Origin: Eopsaltria australis | Taxonomy: Eukaryota; Chordata; Aves; Passeriformes; Petroicidae | DNA length: 64,000 nt | Direction: 5' to 3' | Assembly: GCA_034509425.1 (NCBI GenBank) | Contig: JAVTVJ010000542.1 | Span: 744,001-808,000 of the forward strand | In this document: in pieces, positions 1 through 12,460 of the stretch | Position numbering within the stretch: position 1 is the stretch's first letter | How the letters are laid out: each line of letters opens with the position of its first letter | Made by a program: the position numbers and the translations under genes | Notes under the pieces: generated by a model | What the model was told of the DNA's origin: nothing | Database searches by the model: none | The model's input: the letters and a program-made list of their open reading frames with translations, nothing else

Positions 1-79
1 GAAGACATCCCAAAATCAGAAACAGATCACCTCCAGGGAGCACTGAATGACACTAACTCACTGCTTAAGGAAGAGGTCA

Positions 80-170
80 GAGAGAATAAATCAGAGCATC
101 TCCAGGAGGGTATTCCTTCTCTTTGGGTACAGGAATACCCTTCTGGAGACACTCTGATTTATTGTCTCTC
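80..170. repeat. Long imperfect hairpin (inverted repeat) in a MIER2 intron
   Basis: The arm at 80-117 pairs with 131-170 with only a few mismatches and a 2-base bulge, leaving a 13-base loop at 118-130. The two arms would form a stem of about 38 bp in RNA from either strand. Just downstream, short direct copies of AGAGATCCACTC occur around 182-212. I recognise no named transposon; a MITE-like foldback or small-RNA precursor are both possible. Confidence 0.75.
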
Positions 171-442
171 AATAAACCAGAGAAGAGATCCACTCCTGCA
201 AAGAGATCCACTCTGGAGACCCCCTCCTGCAAACCTGTCACACCAACCCAGTTCTCAGTGAGCTTCACCAATCCTGTACCTGTGTTCCCAGCCCTATTAA
301 CTCAGGCTCATTTAATCTGGATGTCAGCACTGAAAGTTGCCAAGCCTGGAGATACAGAGCAGGATTGGTGATCAAGAGCCCATCAAATTCCCCTGCCAGC
401 AGCCCTATACCAAAACCAGGCACAAAGAAGAGGCTGCCTTAC

Positions 443-3400
443 CTTTTTGCCTGTGCCTGTTTAGGCGGAGGATGGGAACAGTGGCCTGGTACTGAGGTCC
501 AACCATGATCTCCTGAAATCCCACGACAGAGAGGTGAGAAAATTGAAACGGGAAATGCTCCACACAGGCTGTACTTCATGATTTAGGGACTACACCACAA
601 CAAGGCTGATTTATTTACTGGTAGCCCCCTCTGTCACTACTATTTCTAGTGAATCCTGACTATTTTATAGGGTAACTAAGAAGATTTACTACCAACCAGA
701 TGATACTGTGGGGATCTGCAGCATTTACATAGTTTTAATGTAAAAGATCTATGGCAAGCAGCTAAGGGTGGAGATAAAGCAATGCAGAGGTTCTCCTGCA
801 ACCTTCACAGCCAGGATGAATTTGGAAGCCTGCTCCTCTCTTTAGAAAGATGGCTCCCCCTCAGTAAATCCTGCTGGGAATACTGCACAGCATTTCACCT
901 TTATAGGGCTGCAGATTTAATTTACCAAGGCACAGCAGACTTCCCTTATCTGAAGTAGAAGATAATTCTGAGATTGTATTAAAAACCCCTCTTGTAACCC
1001 ACATCTGCCACTGCTGTCCACAAAATGCAAGGCATCAAGAAGCCAACTGGGGAAATATCACAGTGCTTTGGTATCATGCATTCTTCAAACTCATGAGCCC
1101 CCTCCCCAATGCAGTCAGGTCATTTACCTTCTTACACTCGTTGGATGGGATGGAATCCACCTCTGAGTCCTCAGCCATGGAGGAAGCACATGGAGATGAA
1201 CATGGCTCTTTGTCTTCATCAGCAAGGAAGTTGTTTGCTTTGTGGGAAAAGATTTGTAGTTATGAATTTTTTTCTATTCCTTTACTCTCCCTCTCCTTCC
1301 CTTCATTTTCTGTCCTAAAGCCCCTTTCAGTGTGGCCTACAGTGACAACTTACCTGTATTTTAATTTTCTCACTTTAAATAAAAGAATTTGCACACTTGC
1401 CACATGGATGGCCAACCTGGGGAGCTCAGACTCCTTAATATTGCAAGACAGCAGAAGGAATAATATCACTTCATGCAGAGTCCCTGTCACAAATAACATC
1501 ACTTCATGCAGAATCCCTGTCAGGTGCTTTCGCTTCCCACATATTCCAATATTTAGGAACTGCCACAATACATCACTACTACTACTGAATTTATTCACTT
1601 GCAGCAATGTCAGATGAGGTACTGATCTTTCAGACTGCAATTACAGCAGGCAGCAAAACAATTCCCACCCTCTCAGTATTCTGAGTTACAGCTCAAGACA
1701 ATTCTCCCCTCATCCCACTCCCACTCCCCTCATCCTCATCAACGCTCTGTCCCGTCCTGCCCAAACGGCTCTGCCACTCAGACAGTCCCCAGGAGAAAAA
1801 GTAGAAAATCTGATGTCAGGAGACTGACAAAATTAAGAAAACCATTCTCACCCTCCCCTGCACATCATATGTAAAAAATGAACAGCAGCTACTTAGGAAC
1901 TAGTGACACATACAGCCAGGCTGGTTTGGGAATAAGTCCGATGCATCGTGGGACGTGACGGATGGAGTCAGATCGTCAGCTGAAGATTGGGTCTCCTCCT
2001 CTTCTTCCCCTGAAAGCAAATCCTTCGCTATTTGTTCCTTTTAACAACAACAAGAAAGTGAAAAATATTTTTAAATTAAAAAAAAATACATACAAGGGGG
2101 AGTGAGGCCTAGAGTAAAAGAATTTCTGGCCAACAGTGGCCGCATCCACAGATCTCCTCACCCTCCCACAGCTTGTCCAAAGACAGATTCTCTCTCACAC
2201 TCCCACCACACCCAGACTATTTTCCCTAGAAGCACTTTAACAAGTGTCATGAGTGGCTCCCTATGGAAGCCAGAGAGTATGAGCAAGCAGCCCTTTTCTG
2301 TAGAGCTCCACTCACAGCAAATATCTCAAAGATCCTGAAAGAGGAAAAAAGAAAGAAAAAACCAACCCCCAAAAAACCCCCGCTTTCTACAGACTTTAGC
2401 CAGAACAGGAGGAGCCATGGCTTCACCTGGGTAGATACAAACTTTCCCTGGCTCTCCACACACATTGATGTGCAAATACTTATAACTCAAGTTCCATAGA
2501 GAGTTTTAACATTTTGAAACAGATATCCTTTCTCCCTTCTCCTGTAAACACTTTACACTCATCTTTCTGCACCTGGTGTTCCTCACTGGGAAACCAGAAA
2601 TAGGCAGGCCACCTTCCAACCCCTCTGAAATGGGGGGAACCTCGACAATCTGTGCAGACAGCCAGGCAGAGAGCTGCTCTCACCTTGTCCAGAGTCATGT
2701 CAGGGAGGTTGGGAGCGATGTCATTGCTCTCACTGTCCTGCTCTGAGATGGGGTCGGATGCCTCATAGCCATACAGTGCGAGCAGCTCCTCAAATGGCAT
2801 TTCACTGCTCTGAGCAAGAGGAGGACAAAGCTGCATCAGGAAGAGAACAACCACAAGAGCACCACACCAGCTGCAGGAACACAGACAGGCAGAGGCAGTC
2901 AGGGCAGCTCTGCTTCTCTGGGGGCTCTGAGCAGCCTCAGGTGACACTGTGGGAACTCACTCCAACCTGTCCCTCTCAAAGGTACAGAAAAGGTAGGAAC
3001 TTGCATCCCAAAGCAATACAGTCTAGGACGTTTTTAAAGTACATTTATCTTTTATTCTAGATTTCAAACAGGTGAAAGATGCTAGACAGCATGACTGTAT
3101 TTAAGAAGAGGAAGGGGAGGAGCAAATCCATGTACCAGTCTTGTGCCTGGCCTGAAGGGACACTCTGTCACCAAGAACAGTTTTTGTTCCACTGAGGTCT
3201 CTGTGGGACCACCCACAGCAGCTCCTCTTTGGGGAACACTGACCATCACCCCCAAAAGCTGATGGTTCTTCAGCAAGGAGAGCCAAGACCACCTGCCAGA
3301 GTGGCTACTTGGCAGAGGAAGGCTCCAAAATTCACTGTTGTCATCTGTTCTCAAAACCATTCCTTCCCATCCACTGCTGGGTGACCTTAACCCAGCTGAA

Positions 3401-6400
3401 GTCAGGGCTGCACACAGAAAACAAGCAAATCCAGCAGGTAATTTCCCTTTCCCTCCCCTGCTGCCTTTACCTGAGAGGCACTGAAACTCTTCTCCAGCTC
3501 TTCTAAAGATTTCTGCTTCTCCTGAGTGTCATCTTCCTCCCTTTCTTCCCTCACACCATAGTTCTGGGAAAGGATCTCTGCCAGGTTCAGTCGATGATCA
3601 GCTGAGCCCATTGACACAACTGCAGGGATCAGAAGAAGTTGGATATTAGCACCACCACAGACCAAATCTTGAGATGCAACAAAGCCAGGGATGATCCCTT
3701 CTAGTGTGTGTGCAGACACGATAAACCAGAGGAAGAGATTAGGCAGAACAGAGGGGGGACAGAGATCACAACTGGCAGCACAAAGCCTGGTTCTATGCAC
3801 ATTCGAGTCCTAAAACTGACTGGAAGCTGAATCTGAAGGTTTTTGGTGTATTTGTGTGCCTCTCCTCACTGGATTCACAGGTGTCACGACACGTGTGCAC
3901 ACACTGCAGCCTTTCCTTCACCTGGGGGCATTTTTAGGGTAATCACCCCTTACTCAAGAATGGGTAAATGGACACCTGTAGGAGCTTTGGCATCTTTAAG
4001 CCTTTCCTCCTCCGTCAACCAGCATGGGAATCAACCAACAGGCTCAGGAGATGGTGCAAGAAGGGAACTGATTACAGTAACTTTGTTTCCTGTGGGAAAC
4101 AGAACAACAAACAGAGGGATCTGAGGTACCTGCAGCGCTCTGAAGGGCAGGCTCTCCAGGACATAGGCCACGGGCTGGGTATGCGACCACCCTCGGGCTC
4201 TGCCGGCCAACAGAGGCCTTCAGGAAAAGAGAAAAGCACAGCTGAGACAGCTCTCCTTAAAAACACAACACCCCTCCACCCCACCAGCAAATGTAACTCA
4301 TTTAAGCTCTAAGCAGAAGTTCCCCAAATGCCCACAGGGCAGTGTTAGGAGCTGTGCTGTTCGAAAGAGCTCATCAGGTGTGTTGATCATTTCTTCCTGG
4401 TCTCCTCACCTTCCCCCTCAGTCCATGTGTTTCCATTTCATCAATTCCACCTCCTCATTACTTATCCCCCACCAGTTTAAGACCCCAGACCTTTGTGGTT
4501 TACATCTTCACTTAAAGAAGGAGCTGGACCCTCAGCTGTTATTCTGAACACACTCATTGTGCTTGAGCACAGCATTTTTAGGGACTGACCCTTCAGAGAG
4601 CAGCCAGCCACAACACCCTGGCTGCTCCCTGATGCCTCATTGCACCCAGGAGCTCAGGGGCACGAGCAGAGAAACCCTGAGCAGGCAGAGAAGGAGTCTG
4701 GTAGGACCACGAGTGGCACAGGCAAGGTGGAAGAGCTGAGCCAGGCAGACCCTGAAGAGAAGAGGCACCTGCAGGGTGGCATTTGGTGCTCGGTCACAAG
4801 TTCAGGCAGCAGCATGGGCTGAGGAAAACAACCCAGACAGAACATCTGCTGCTCCTCAGGCTGCTGGGCATGGAAGTGCTGTTCATCAAGTTCAGCCCAG
4901 GCAGGGAGCACACAGGTAAACAACCAAAGCTTTTGGGTGACTGAGAGCACCTGACTGCAGAAGAAAATCTCAGTGCCAGTCCCCAGTGACATCTCTGTAG
5001 GATCCTCAGCCATCAACAATCTCAGCTGTGCACCATCACTCCTCACTCAGCAGGAGCCAGGACATTTACAGCCTTCCATAGGAGCCTCTTACAACTTATT
5101 TAAGAAAACACAGTATAGCTTCACATCAAAATCTACCCTCTAACAACAAAGCAAAGTATTCACCAAAAAAAAAGCCACTGCAGACTGTGGGTTCTGAGTT
5201 AGTGCCTTCAGTTACCAACACACAGACTGGAAATTCCATGACAATGAAGAAGATGCCTCCAGTCCACCATGACCCAAGATAACCCCCAATGAGACCACTC
5301 TGGCTCTAGACAGAGCCCTGACAGGGTGCACACGAACAGAGAAGGGAGAAGTTATGGGATGATGAAAGGAGAAGGGGACAGGCTCCATTCTGAGGATGAT
5401 CACACTGGGAAATGGCTCTGTAAATCGGGAAAGTGTCAATGAGCCTTTGTTGGGCTTTGCTGGAATGTGACCAAGTACAAAACCCTCTTGGATAAATCCT
5501 TCTGAGCAAACAAATGTGGTTTCATGGAAAGGGTGTGGTCTACCCTTACTCCCTCCGGGTCTTGGATGATCTGCAGAACTCACTTTGCTCAGACAATGAT
5601 CTGTAGATCAATGGCACCTCAGTGCCTGGGGATCAATAAGGTCGCTGAAAACAAAGACTGAAGCTGCTGGTATGGATGGACTGGCTTGAAAAGGTGTCAA
5701 GAATACTTCAGGAACAATGAGATCTCCTGTTAATAACCAGGTGCTGAAAGTAAGAGGATTGGCCACTAAAACAGGGTGACAATTCCATAAGTAATGAGGA
5801 GTTTAATTCTCTGAAGCAGTAACAGAGCAAGTGGGAAAGCTGGAGTAGCCATGGAATTACCAGCACTGCTGAGCTGGGGCTGAGGAAACAAGAAACAAGT
5901 GACAGACAAAGCAAATGGCCCATTCCATGCCCAAATTTAAACACAGGTGGAACAGAACAATCCCTCAGATTACTTACAAACCCAGAAGACCACGGAAACA
6001 AGAGTCAAGGGAATAGGAGAGAAAGGCAGGTCTGGCTTAAAAATGCGACTGATGACAGAATATTCCGGATTGCAGTGATTGCCAATGCCATGGGATGTGG
6101 AATTACTTGGTCTGAAGGTGAGGAAGGTGCAGCCTGACACCTCAAATCCAAACAACATACAGGAGGCAGAAAAGCAAGAGCACAGCACACACCAGAAACA
6201 CAGAGAACAATTCTGGGCCAGGGTGTCACTGCTCTTGCTGCTGGTGAGGGATTCCATCACCATCAAAGCTCACTGCAGGAACTCCAGTTACTCTCACAGC
6301 GATGCTGGAAACTGGCTCCTGTGCCCATGGGGCATTTAATCTTGAGGGGCAAAAAGGGAGATTTAATTCCTTTAATCTTACTTTATCATCCTGCCAGTTT

Positions 6401-8228
6401 CTGCTGCTCAGGCATAAGAGTAACTTTCCCCTCAGAAGTCACACAGAGGTTGGTCAACCTCTCACTCTCATGTTTGTATTTCTGGGTGACTCCTGCACTC
6501 CCTCCTTAGGTGTGGACTCGAGGTTTCAAGCACATGGAATGAAGCTCAGCCATCATTTAGGAAACATGGGCAGAGGCAGAGTCTCTTTCTGCCCTGAAAA
6601 AGTAATTTCCCAGTGTGAGGCCAATTGTGTCTCCCCCAAGAAAACCCTCAAGACCAAAGCCACTCATGCAAGAAAGTGAGAAAAAAAAAAGAGGTTTTCC
6701 TTCCCAGTGTTACCCTTCAATAACTAAAGCAGTTTCCTGAGCCAGTCTAACACATATTTCAGATTCAGCGAGAAGCATTCCTGGTTCCTCTGCCTTGTCC
6801 ACACTCCTTGGCCATGGGGCCATTTTCCACAAACTCCAGCTGTAGCCAGAGGGAAGCAGCACGGATGGAAACAGATTTGTCCTGCAAGTTACGCCTCTGA
6901 AAGACCGAAGAATGAACAGATGACACAAGACACCGACCACCTTCTGCACTGCTCAGGAAGATCAGGGCCTCATCACCCCTGTGCAGGGTCACAGCAGAGA
7001 TGCTCCACAGCCAAACCTCACCCAGGAGACTGTGACAGTTCCTGGATGTCCCCTGGACAGACCTCTCTGAGCCACAGCAGTGCAGGGTGCCGAGGCAGCA
7101 CTCTGGCCCTACAAGGTGCCCAAATAACACTTTGGCACAGGTGAATGCAACAGCCTTCGTGCTCCACCAAAGGCCAGACCATGGTGGATGGGCCGACAGG
7201 CCAGGCAGCACCTTCCTCATGCAGAACGCTGAAATACCCTGGAAGAAAAGCCCTGCCCTGGGACAGATCCTGCCACAGCCAACAGGGATCCAAGATCCTG
7301 CCACGGAGTACCTCAAAGTCTTCCCAGCACCCTTGTTCCATGTTGTGGTCACCATGAGGGTCACACCACAGCAATGAAGTGTGCATGTGTCACAACAACA
7401 ATTACAACAGGTCAAGGATATTTGAGGGACGTGGCAAGACTCGATGGGCAAAGGCAGCACCAGCTCTAAGTGTGACGGAGCGACGGCAGAAATGTTTCAG
7501 CACAAGACACCAAGGCAAACACGATGTGGCAACTGGGGAGGTACTGGGAAGTCCCTACATGGCCCCCCGTGCCTTCTGGCCCCTAGGCAAGGTGGTGAGA
7601 ACCATCCTGGCCACACAAACCAACCATTCCCGACACGTTCCCCATGCCTCTGCCATTCCCAAGACCCTGACCTCGATGCTCCCTCACTGCTCAGGGCGCC
7701 TCTCACCTGAGAGCCTCTGCGAGCCCCCTTCAACAGCCCCACACCCCTGACCCCGGCTCCAGCGACCGCAGCCCGCTCTTCCCCCGGGGCTTTCCACCAG
7801 CCCCCCTCACTCGCGGTCCGAAGCCCCCGGCCCGGAGCCGCTTCACGCCCCTCTCCGGGCCCCCGTGCCGCGGGTCAGGCCGCGGGGTCCCCGCGCCGGC
7901 GCCGCCCGCCCCGGTTCTCCCGCCGGGTCCCGCCCAGGCGCCCGTTCCCCTGCCCGCCCCCGCCGGCGCCCCAGGCCCGGCCCCGGCGCCCCCCGGCCCC
8001 AGCCCGCCCCCGCCCTTCGGCCCGCTGCCGCCCAGGGCCTCGGCGTCCCTCGGCCCGAGGGCCCCCGCCCCGGCGGCCCGCGCCGCCCCATCACCCCGCT
8101 GCCGCAGGAGGCCGAGCCCGGGCGGCCCCGGGCAGCCGCGGCTCGGGGCTCCCGGTGTCCCCGCCCGGCCGGGAGCGGCCCCGGGCCCGGCGCGACCCCG
8201 GCGGCGGCTCCGCGCTCACCTCCGCCAG
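443..8228 (-). CDS. MIER2: MIER2, mesoderm induction early response protein 2 (5' part, runs off the left edge)
   Basis: Nuclear corepressor that recruits histone deacetylases through ELM2 and SANT domains. Seven coding exons are seen, with GT-AG junctions and continuous phase: 8220-8228, 4130-4217, 3471-3619, 2684-2809, 1914-2037, 1128-1237, 443-512. Family blocks in order are GRQSPRVV (residues ~7-14), [20 protein letters not shown] (33-52), [19 protein letters not shown] (86-104), [20 protein letters not shown] (125-144), FLADEDKEP, and [10 protein letters not shown] at the start of the ELM2 region. These follow MIER2 rather than MIER1 or MIER3. The rest of ELM2 and SANT must lie beyond base 1. 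The homologous start codon reads CTG, not ATG (8226-8228); the first in-frame ATG is codon 36 at 3609-3611. The acidic N-terminus is expected for the family. Identity is firm; the true start is not. Confidence 0.93.
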
Positions 8229-8750
8229 GGCCGAGCGCGAGCGGCAGGGGGCGCGGGGCCCGGATGCGGCGGCGGCCGCTGATTGGCTGCGGCGCGCGGG
8301 GGCGGGGCCGGGGCCGCCTGAGGGGCCAGGGTTCGGGTCCCGGGTTCGGGGCCCGGCCCGGTCCGGTGTCGGTTCGGTGGTTGGGTTCTGGGTCTGGGGT
8401 CTTGTCCTGTCCTGTCCGCCGGTACCGCCCGGGGACGTCCCTGGGCAGCAGCGCGGAGGGAGGGGAGTGGAGGCTGCTGGTGCCCGCAGCAACGCTCTCT
8501 GAGTACCGGTCGGGCCGTTTGGTCGCTGCCGGCTCCGCCGCTGTTGAGGCCGCGCGGCTCCGGCCCCTCAGAGCCCCGCAAGGAAACGAATCCCCGAGAG
8601 CGGCGGCCCGAGCAGCGCCGGGGCCGGTCCCGGTCCCGAGCCCCCACGCCGGGTCCCTCGGGCCGCCGGCCGGGCCAGGCGGGTGGAAAGGCCCAGGGAC
8701 GGTCCCCGGCTCCTCCAGGCCACAGGAACACACCGGGGACCGCGCAGGTC
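7700..8750 (-). promoter_or_regulatory. MIER2: MIER2 CpG island and promoter region
   Basis: This kilobase is extremely GC-rich with dense CpG and GC-box sequences, and contains an inverted CCAAT (GATTGG) near 8280. It surrounds the MIER2 first exon, whose donor is at 8218-8219 on the minus strand. Long open frames on both strands across it are a composition effect, since stop codons are rare at this GC content. The transcription start cannot be fixed from sequence. Confidence 0.75.
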
Positions 8751-11700
8751 AGAGGAAAAGCCGTGCTCACAACCCCAGCCTTCTTCATGGATCATAACGC
8801 TTGAATCTCCAGGAAAGACTTTCAGGGATCCACGGCGAGCACTCCTTAATAAAAAGTCACTGTGTCTCAGAGTTCACAGAAGAGGGAGATGAGGGTTGGA
8901 GCCCAGAGATGAGGGTCTGTGCCTCACAAGGATTGGGGTGTACACACTATCTCACCATTCCTTGCTGTGCTGTGCTTCAAGAACCCCAGAGATGCACTTG
9001 TGGAAGCCGCCTGATGGGTCTTCCCAGCTCTGTTTAACTGATGCTGACCACATGATTCCAGAGAAGAGCCCTCCAGCACAACGCAGGAACCCATCTCCAG
9101 GGATTCCTGCCAGGCTCCCCTCCATCCCCACAGCCCCTCAGGGATCCCCAGTCCCTCAAGGACTCCTGCCTGAGCCAGCAGGGCAGCGGCGTGTGCAGTG
9201 ACACCATGCACAGGGACATCTTTCACCAGATCTCAACCATTTGATAGGTCCTGTGGGTCATCATCCACCTCACACCGATGCCTGTGCCCAGATCTGCTCC
9301 TGGCTGTGCCCACAGAGGCCTCGTGGTTCTGGGAGCAGCCTCTCCACCCCGGCAGTTGGCTCCGTGCTGGGTTTTGCTCACGCTTCTGAGCTCAGGAAGC
9401 AAAGTGTTATCAAGTGCTTCTGAAGTGGTGGTGGCCCTCGAGCTGAGAACCAGAGCACTTCACCAGCCCTTTGTTCCCTTGCTCGGAGCTGTCTGGCTCT
9501 TCTCAAAGGACTAACAGTTTGCAGATGCTGTTTGCTCAATAAAAAGAGTAACCTCGTCTCCAGCATCAGAAAAACGTCTGGAAAAACTGCTGCTTTCTGC
9601 CTTGCTCCCAGCACTGCATCGGGGTGTTCTGTCACCAAAAAACCGCAAAGGTCAGGGTTTTGAGTCAAGGCCTGAGATTCGGCTCAAGGCTTGGGGTTTT
9701 GGGTTAAGGTCTGGGGGGAGCTCTGCTCATTACTGAGGGTCTGTCCTGGAGCAGTGCCCCTGCCAGCTTCTCCTTCTCCATTTGGTGCTTGCACTGACAA
9801 CTGCAGGCTGAGTCTCCTGGAGCAGCTGCACTTCCCTGGGGGAGCAGTGCAACACCTGTCAGGAGACACCTCCATTGCTCAGGACATTGATTTCTGTCCT
9901 CAGAATGACCATGCAACACATCCTGCAGCCCCTCCAGGCTCTGAAGGCAGCACATCGCCCATCCCTGGCACCGAAGCCATCATCCTGAATCTGAGATTTT
10001 AGTGCCGGACATTCAGGATTCTGAGATTTTCAAAGGCATTTTAAAAAGCCTGAAGTGGAATACTGTGTGGTTCAGGCTCTCCAGGTATTTGGGAGTCAGG
10101 CTACTCTGACAGCAGCTCTTGGACAATTGCTGCTCTGTGGACAGAGACAACAAATCCCAGTTGGGTGAAGTGGCTTTGGCTGAATCCAAGGTTGATCTGC
10201 CTGCAAAACCAGGGTGGCCCTACATCCTGCCCTCCTTTCTGTCCCCCACCTCTGCCCTGCCTGGTAAGCAGTTCCGCTTCTTGGAAAAGCTTTGCAGCCC
10301 TGAGACAAAGGGCAAATCCTTTTTGTTCGATGCAGCTCAGCCACGGGTGTTTAGTCACAATGGATTGTAGATTAAAGAAAAGTTTACATGGGTTAAAAAA
10401 ACTGTGTTGAGAGGGAAAAAATTGACAGTATTGGTAAAGGACTGACCCTGCCTAGGAAAGGGGAGGTTTGTGTGGGGCTGTGTCCTGCCGTGGGTGTAGG
10501 GTGAGCTCGATGCCGAGGAGGGCACAGACAAGCTCGGACTATAAAAAACTGGGTTTCCGGTCGTTTGAGGCTGCTGACAGACACAACAGCTCCGAGGCTT
10601 AACAAAGCAGCTGTGAATTAGGCTTTAGAGAAGCATCGGTTCTCACCAATGCTAGATGGAGCTCTGCTACTCGCAAACACCGCGCCCGTGTCGGCTCAGA
10701 GCGCCTATACTTCGAAACTGTGCTGGTATCTCCGGGTCCGCCGTGGCTGTCAGCTGCCCAGCACAGGTTCCAGGGGTTTTTTCCCAGGTTTTCTGAGGCA
10801 GAAAGGTGACGGGATGGCTGAGTCAAAGTGAGCATCATGGCTATATAGTTCCCTTCTCGTCCTGTTCTCCTCCCAGCCTGCCTCCCTCCCTTCTTCCTTC
10901 CACTTCAAGTCGTCACAACCCACAAATGTAATTTATTTACAATCAAAATACTTACCATATCATGGTCTCTGCAGGGTGCGATATCTACAGATGTAAATTC
11001 AGTGCAGGCTTGGGCTTGCACATTGGGGATGAGTCCTGCAGGTCAGATAACGCCCAGGCTGCCATCCCACGTGCTGAAATCCCAGCTGGCACCGCAGGGT
11101 ACAGGCAGGAGGATGTGGTCTGACAGCAGTTCAAGCAGGCACGCCGAGGGTTTGCAGTTTCACAGCCTTTGCTGCCAAATAAACCACCCTTGGGATGGCC
11201 AGTCCTTTCAGGATGCCAGCGTTCCAAAAAGGCCAGCACTGAGAGGACAGGGATGTCTTTGCTCTCACACGCTCTGCTGTGTGGTGACAGCCAGAGGGAC
11301 AGCCCAGGGGACAGCAAAGCCACACAAAGGCTCTGCTGCCCAGGGACACAATGGCTTCTTGCTGGCTTATGGTGCAGCATCCCTTTGACCTGCTGCTTCC
11401 CCACAGCTCCTTGGCTTCCATGGGATCCATCCTGCAGCTGGTGAAGCTCTTGCATTTGAAAGACACGCTGAGGGCAAGTGTTCCTTGCTGATGTCAGTAA
11501 TTAACAGCAGATGCTTGATGAGGGGTGTGTGGAGGCCAGCTGTGCCCGGACTTGGGTCCCCATGCCCCTGTGCCAGGGCAGGGTCTCCATGTCCCCATGG
11601 CTCAGGGCACCCCAGGAACCCTTCATCCAGCCAGCTGGGCAGCTTGACCCCCTCTAGCCTTGGGCCTGTCCCCACCAGCCCTTGGCCAGGCACTCAGGTG

Positions 11701-12135
11701 TGTTTGTTTACCTGTGCACGTGTCCTGCACACTCACCCCTGCAAACAACCCCCCCTCCTGAGCTGCCTGGGGGCTGCGGGTGTGTAACCCCGAGGGAGGG
11801 AGCTAAATGAGGGAGCGCTGATGAGGAACTCATTAATTCTGGTGCCTGTCAGCCTCACAGGATGATGATAAAATGCTGCATCCTTTGGAGCAGCGGGAGG
11901 CAGCAGCAGGACTGGGAGGGAGCAGTCTGGCCATCCCACACCCCTCTTTGCAGCCAGCCTCTCATCCTGCACCCCTGTGTCCTGTGTGGAGCTTGCATCC
12001 AGCCCCCCTCTTCCCCTGGATCACCCAGGATGGATGGCAGTGCTGTGGGGTGGATAAAGATGGGATTATGCAGGCACCATGTCCACCTGTGGCAGCAGGG
12101 TTTGGAGGGGTGTGTGGGCTTGGATGGCACCTGAA
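8751..12135. other. Intergenic, no gene supported
   Basis: Moderately GC-rich unique sequence. Poly(A)-like AATAAA motifs on the plus strand at about 8849 and 9540 could end a short divergent noncoding transcript from the MIER2 island, but no exon structure or conserved peptide is visible. Open frames here are short and resemble no family I know. Confidence 0.5.
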
Positions 12136-12460
12136 ACGGGGATGATGCCCCCCTTTCCAGTCCCTGGAATGGGGATGATGCCCCCCTTTCCAGCCCCTGG
12201 CATGGGGATGATGCCCTCCTTTCCAGTCCCTGGAATGGGGATGATGCCCTCCTTTCCAGTCCCTGGAATGGGGATGATGCCCCCCTTTCCAGTCCCTGGA
12301 ATGGGGATGATGCCCTCCTTTCCAGTCCCTGGAATGGGGATGATGCCCTCCTTTCCAGTCCCTGGAATGGGGATGATGCCCTCCTTTCCAGTCCCTGGAA
12401 TGGGGATGATGCCCTCCTTTCCAGTCCCTGGAATGGGGATGATGCCCTCCTTTCCAGTCA
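12136..12460. repeat. 33-bp minisatellite, about 10 copies
   Basis: Ten near-identical units with a core of GGGGATGATGCCCTCCTTTC, differing mainly at CCCTCC versus CCCCCC and at one CAGTC/CAGCC position. The period is a multiple of three, so several frames stay open on both strands (plus-strand reading MGMMPSFPVPG per unit). No splice sites or conserved flanking protein support translation. Confidence 0.95.

Noticed and set aside
7843..8797. Frames of about 190-310 codons on both strands over the MIER2 CpG island
   Set aside because: They are open on both strands at once, rich in Gly/Ala/Arg/Pro, with no family motif; this is expected where stop codons are rare.
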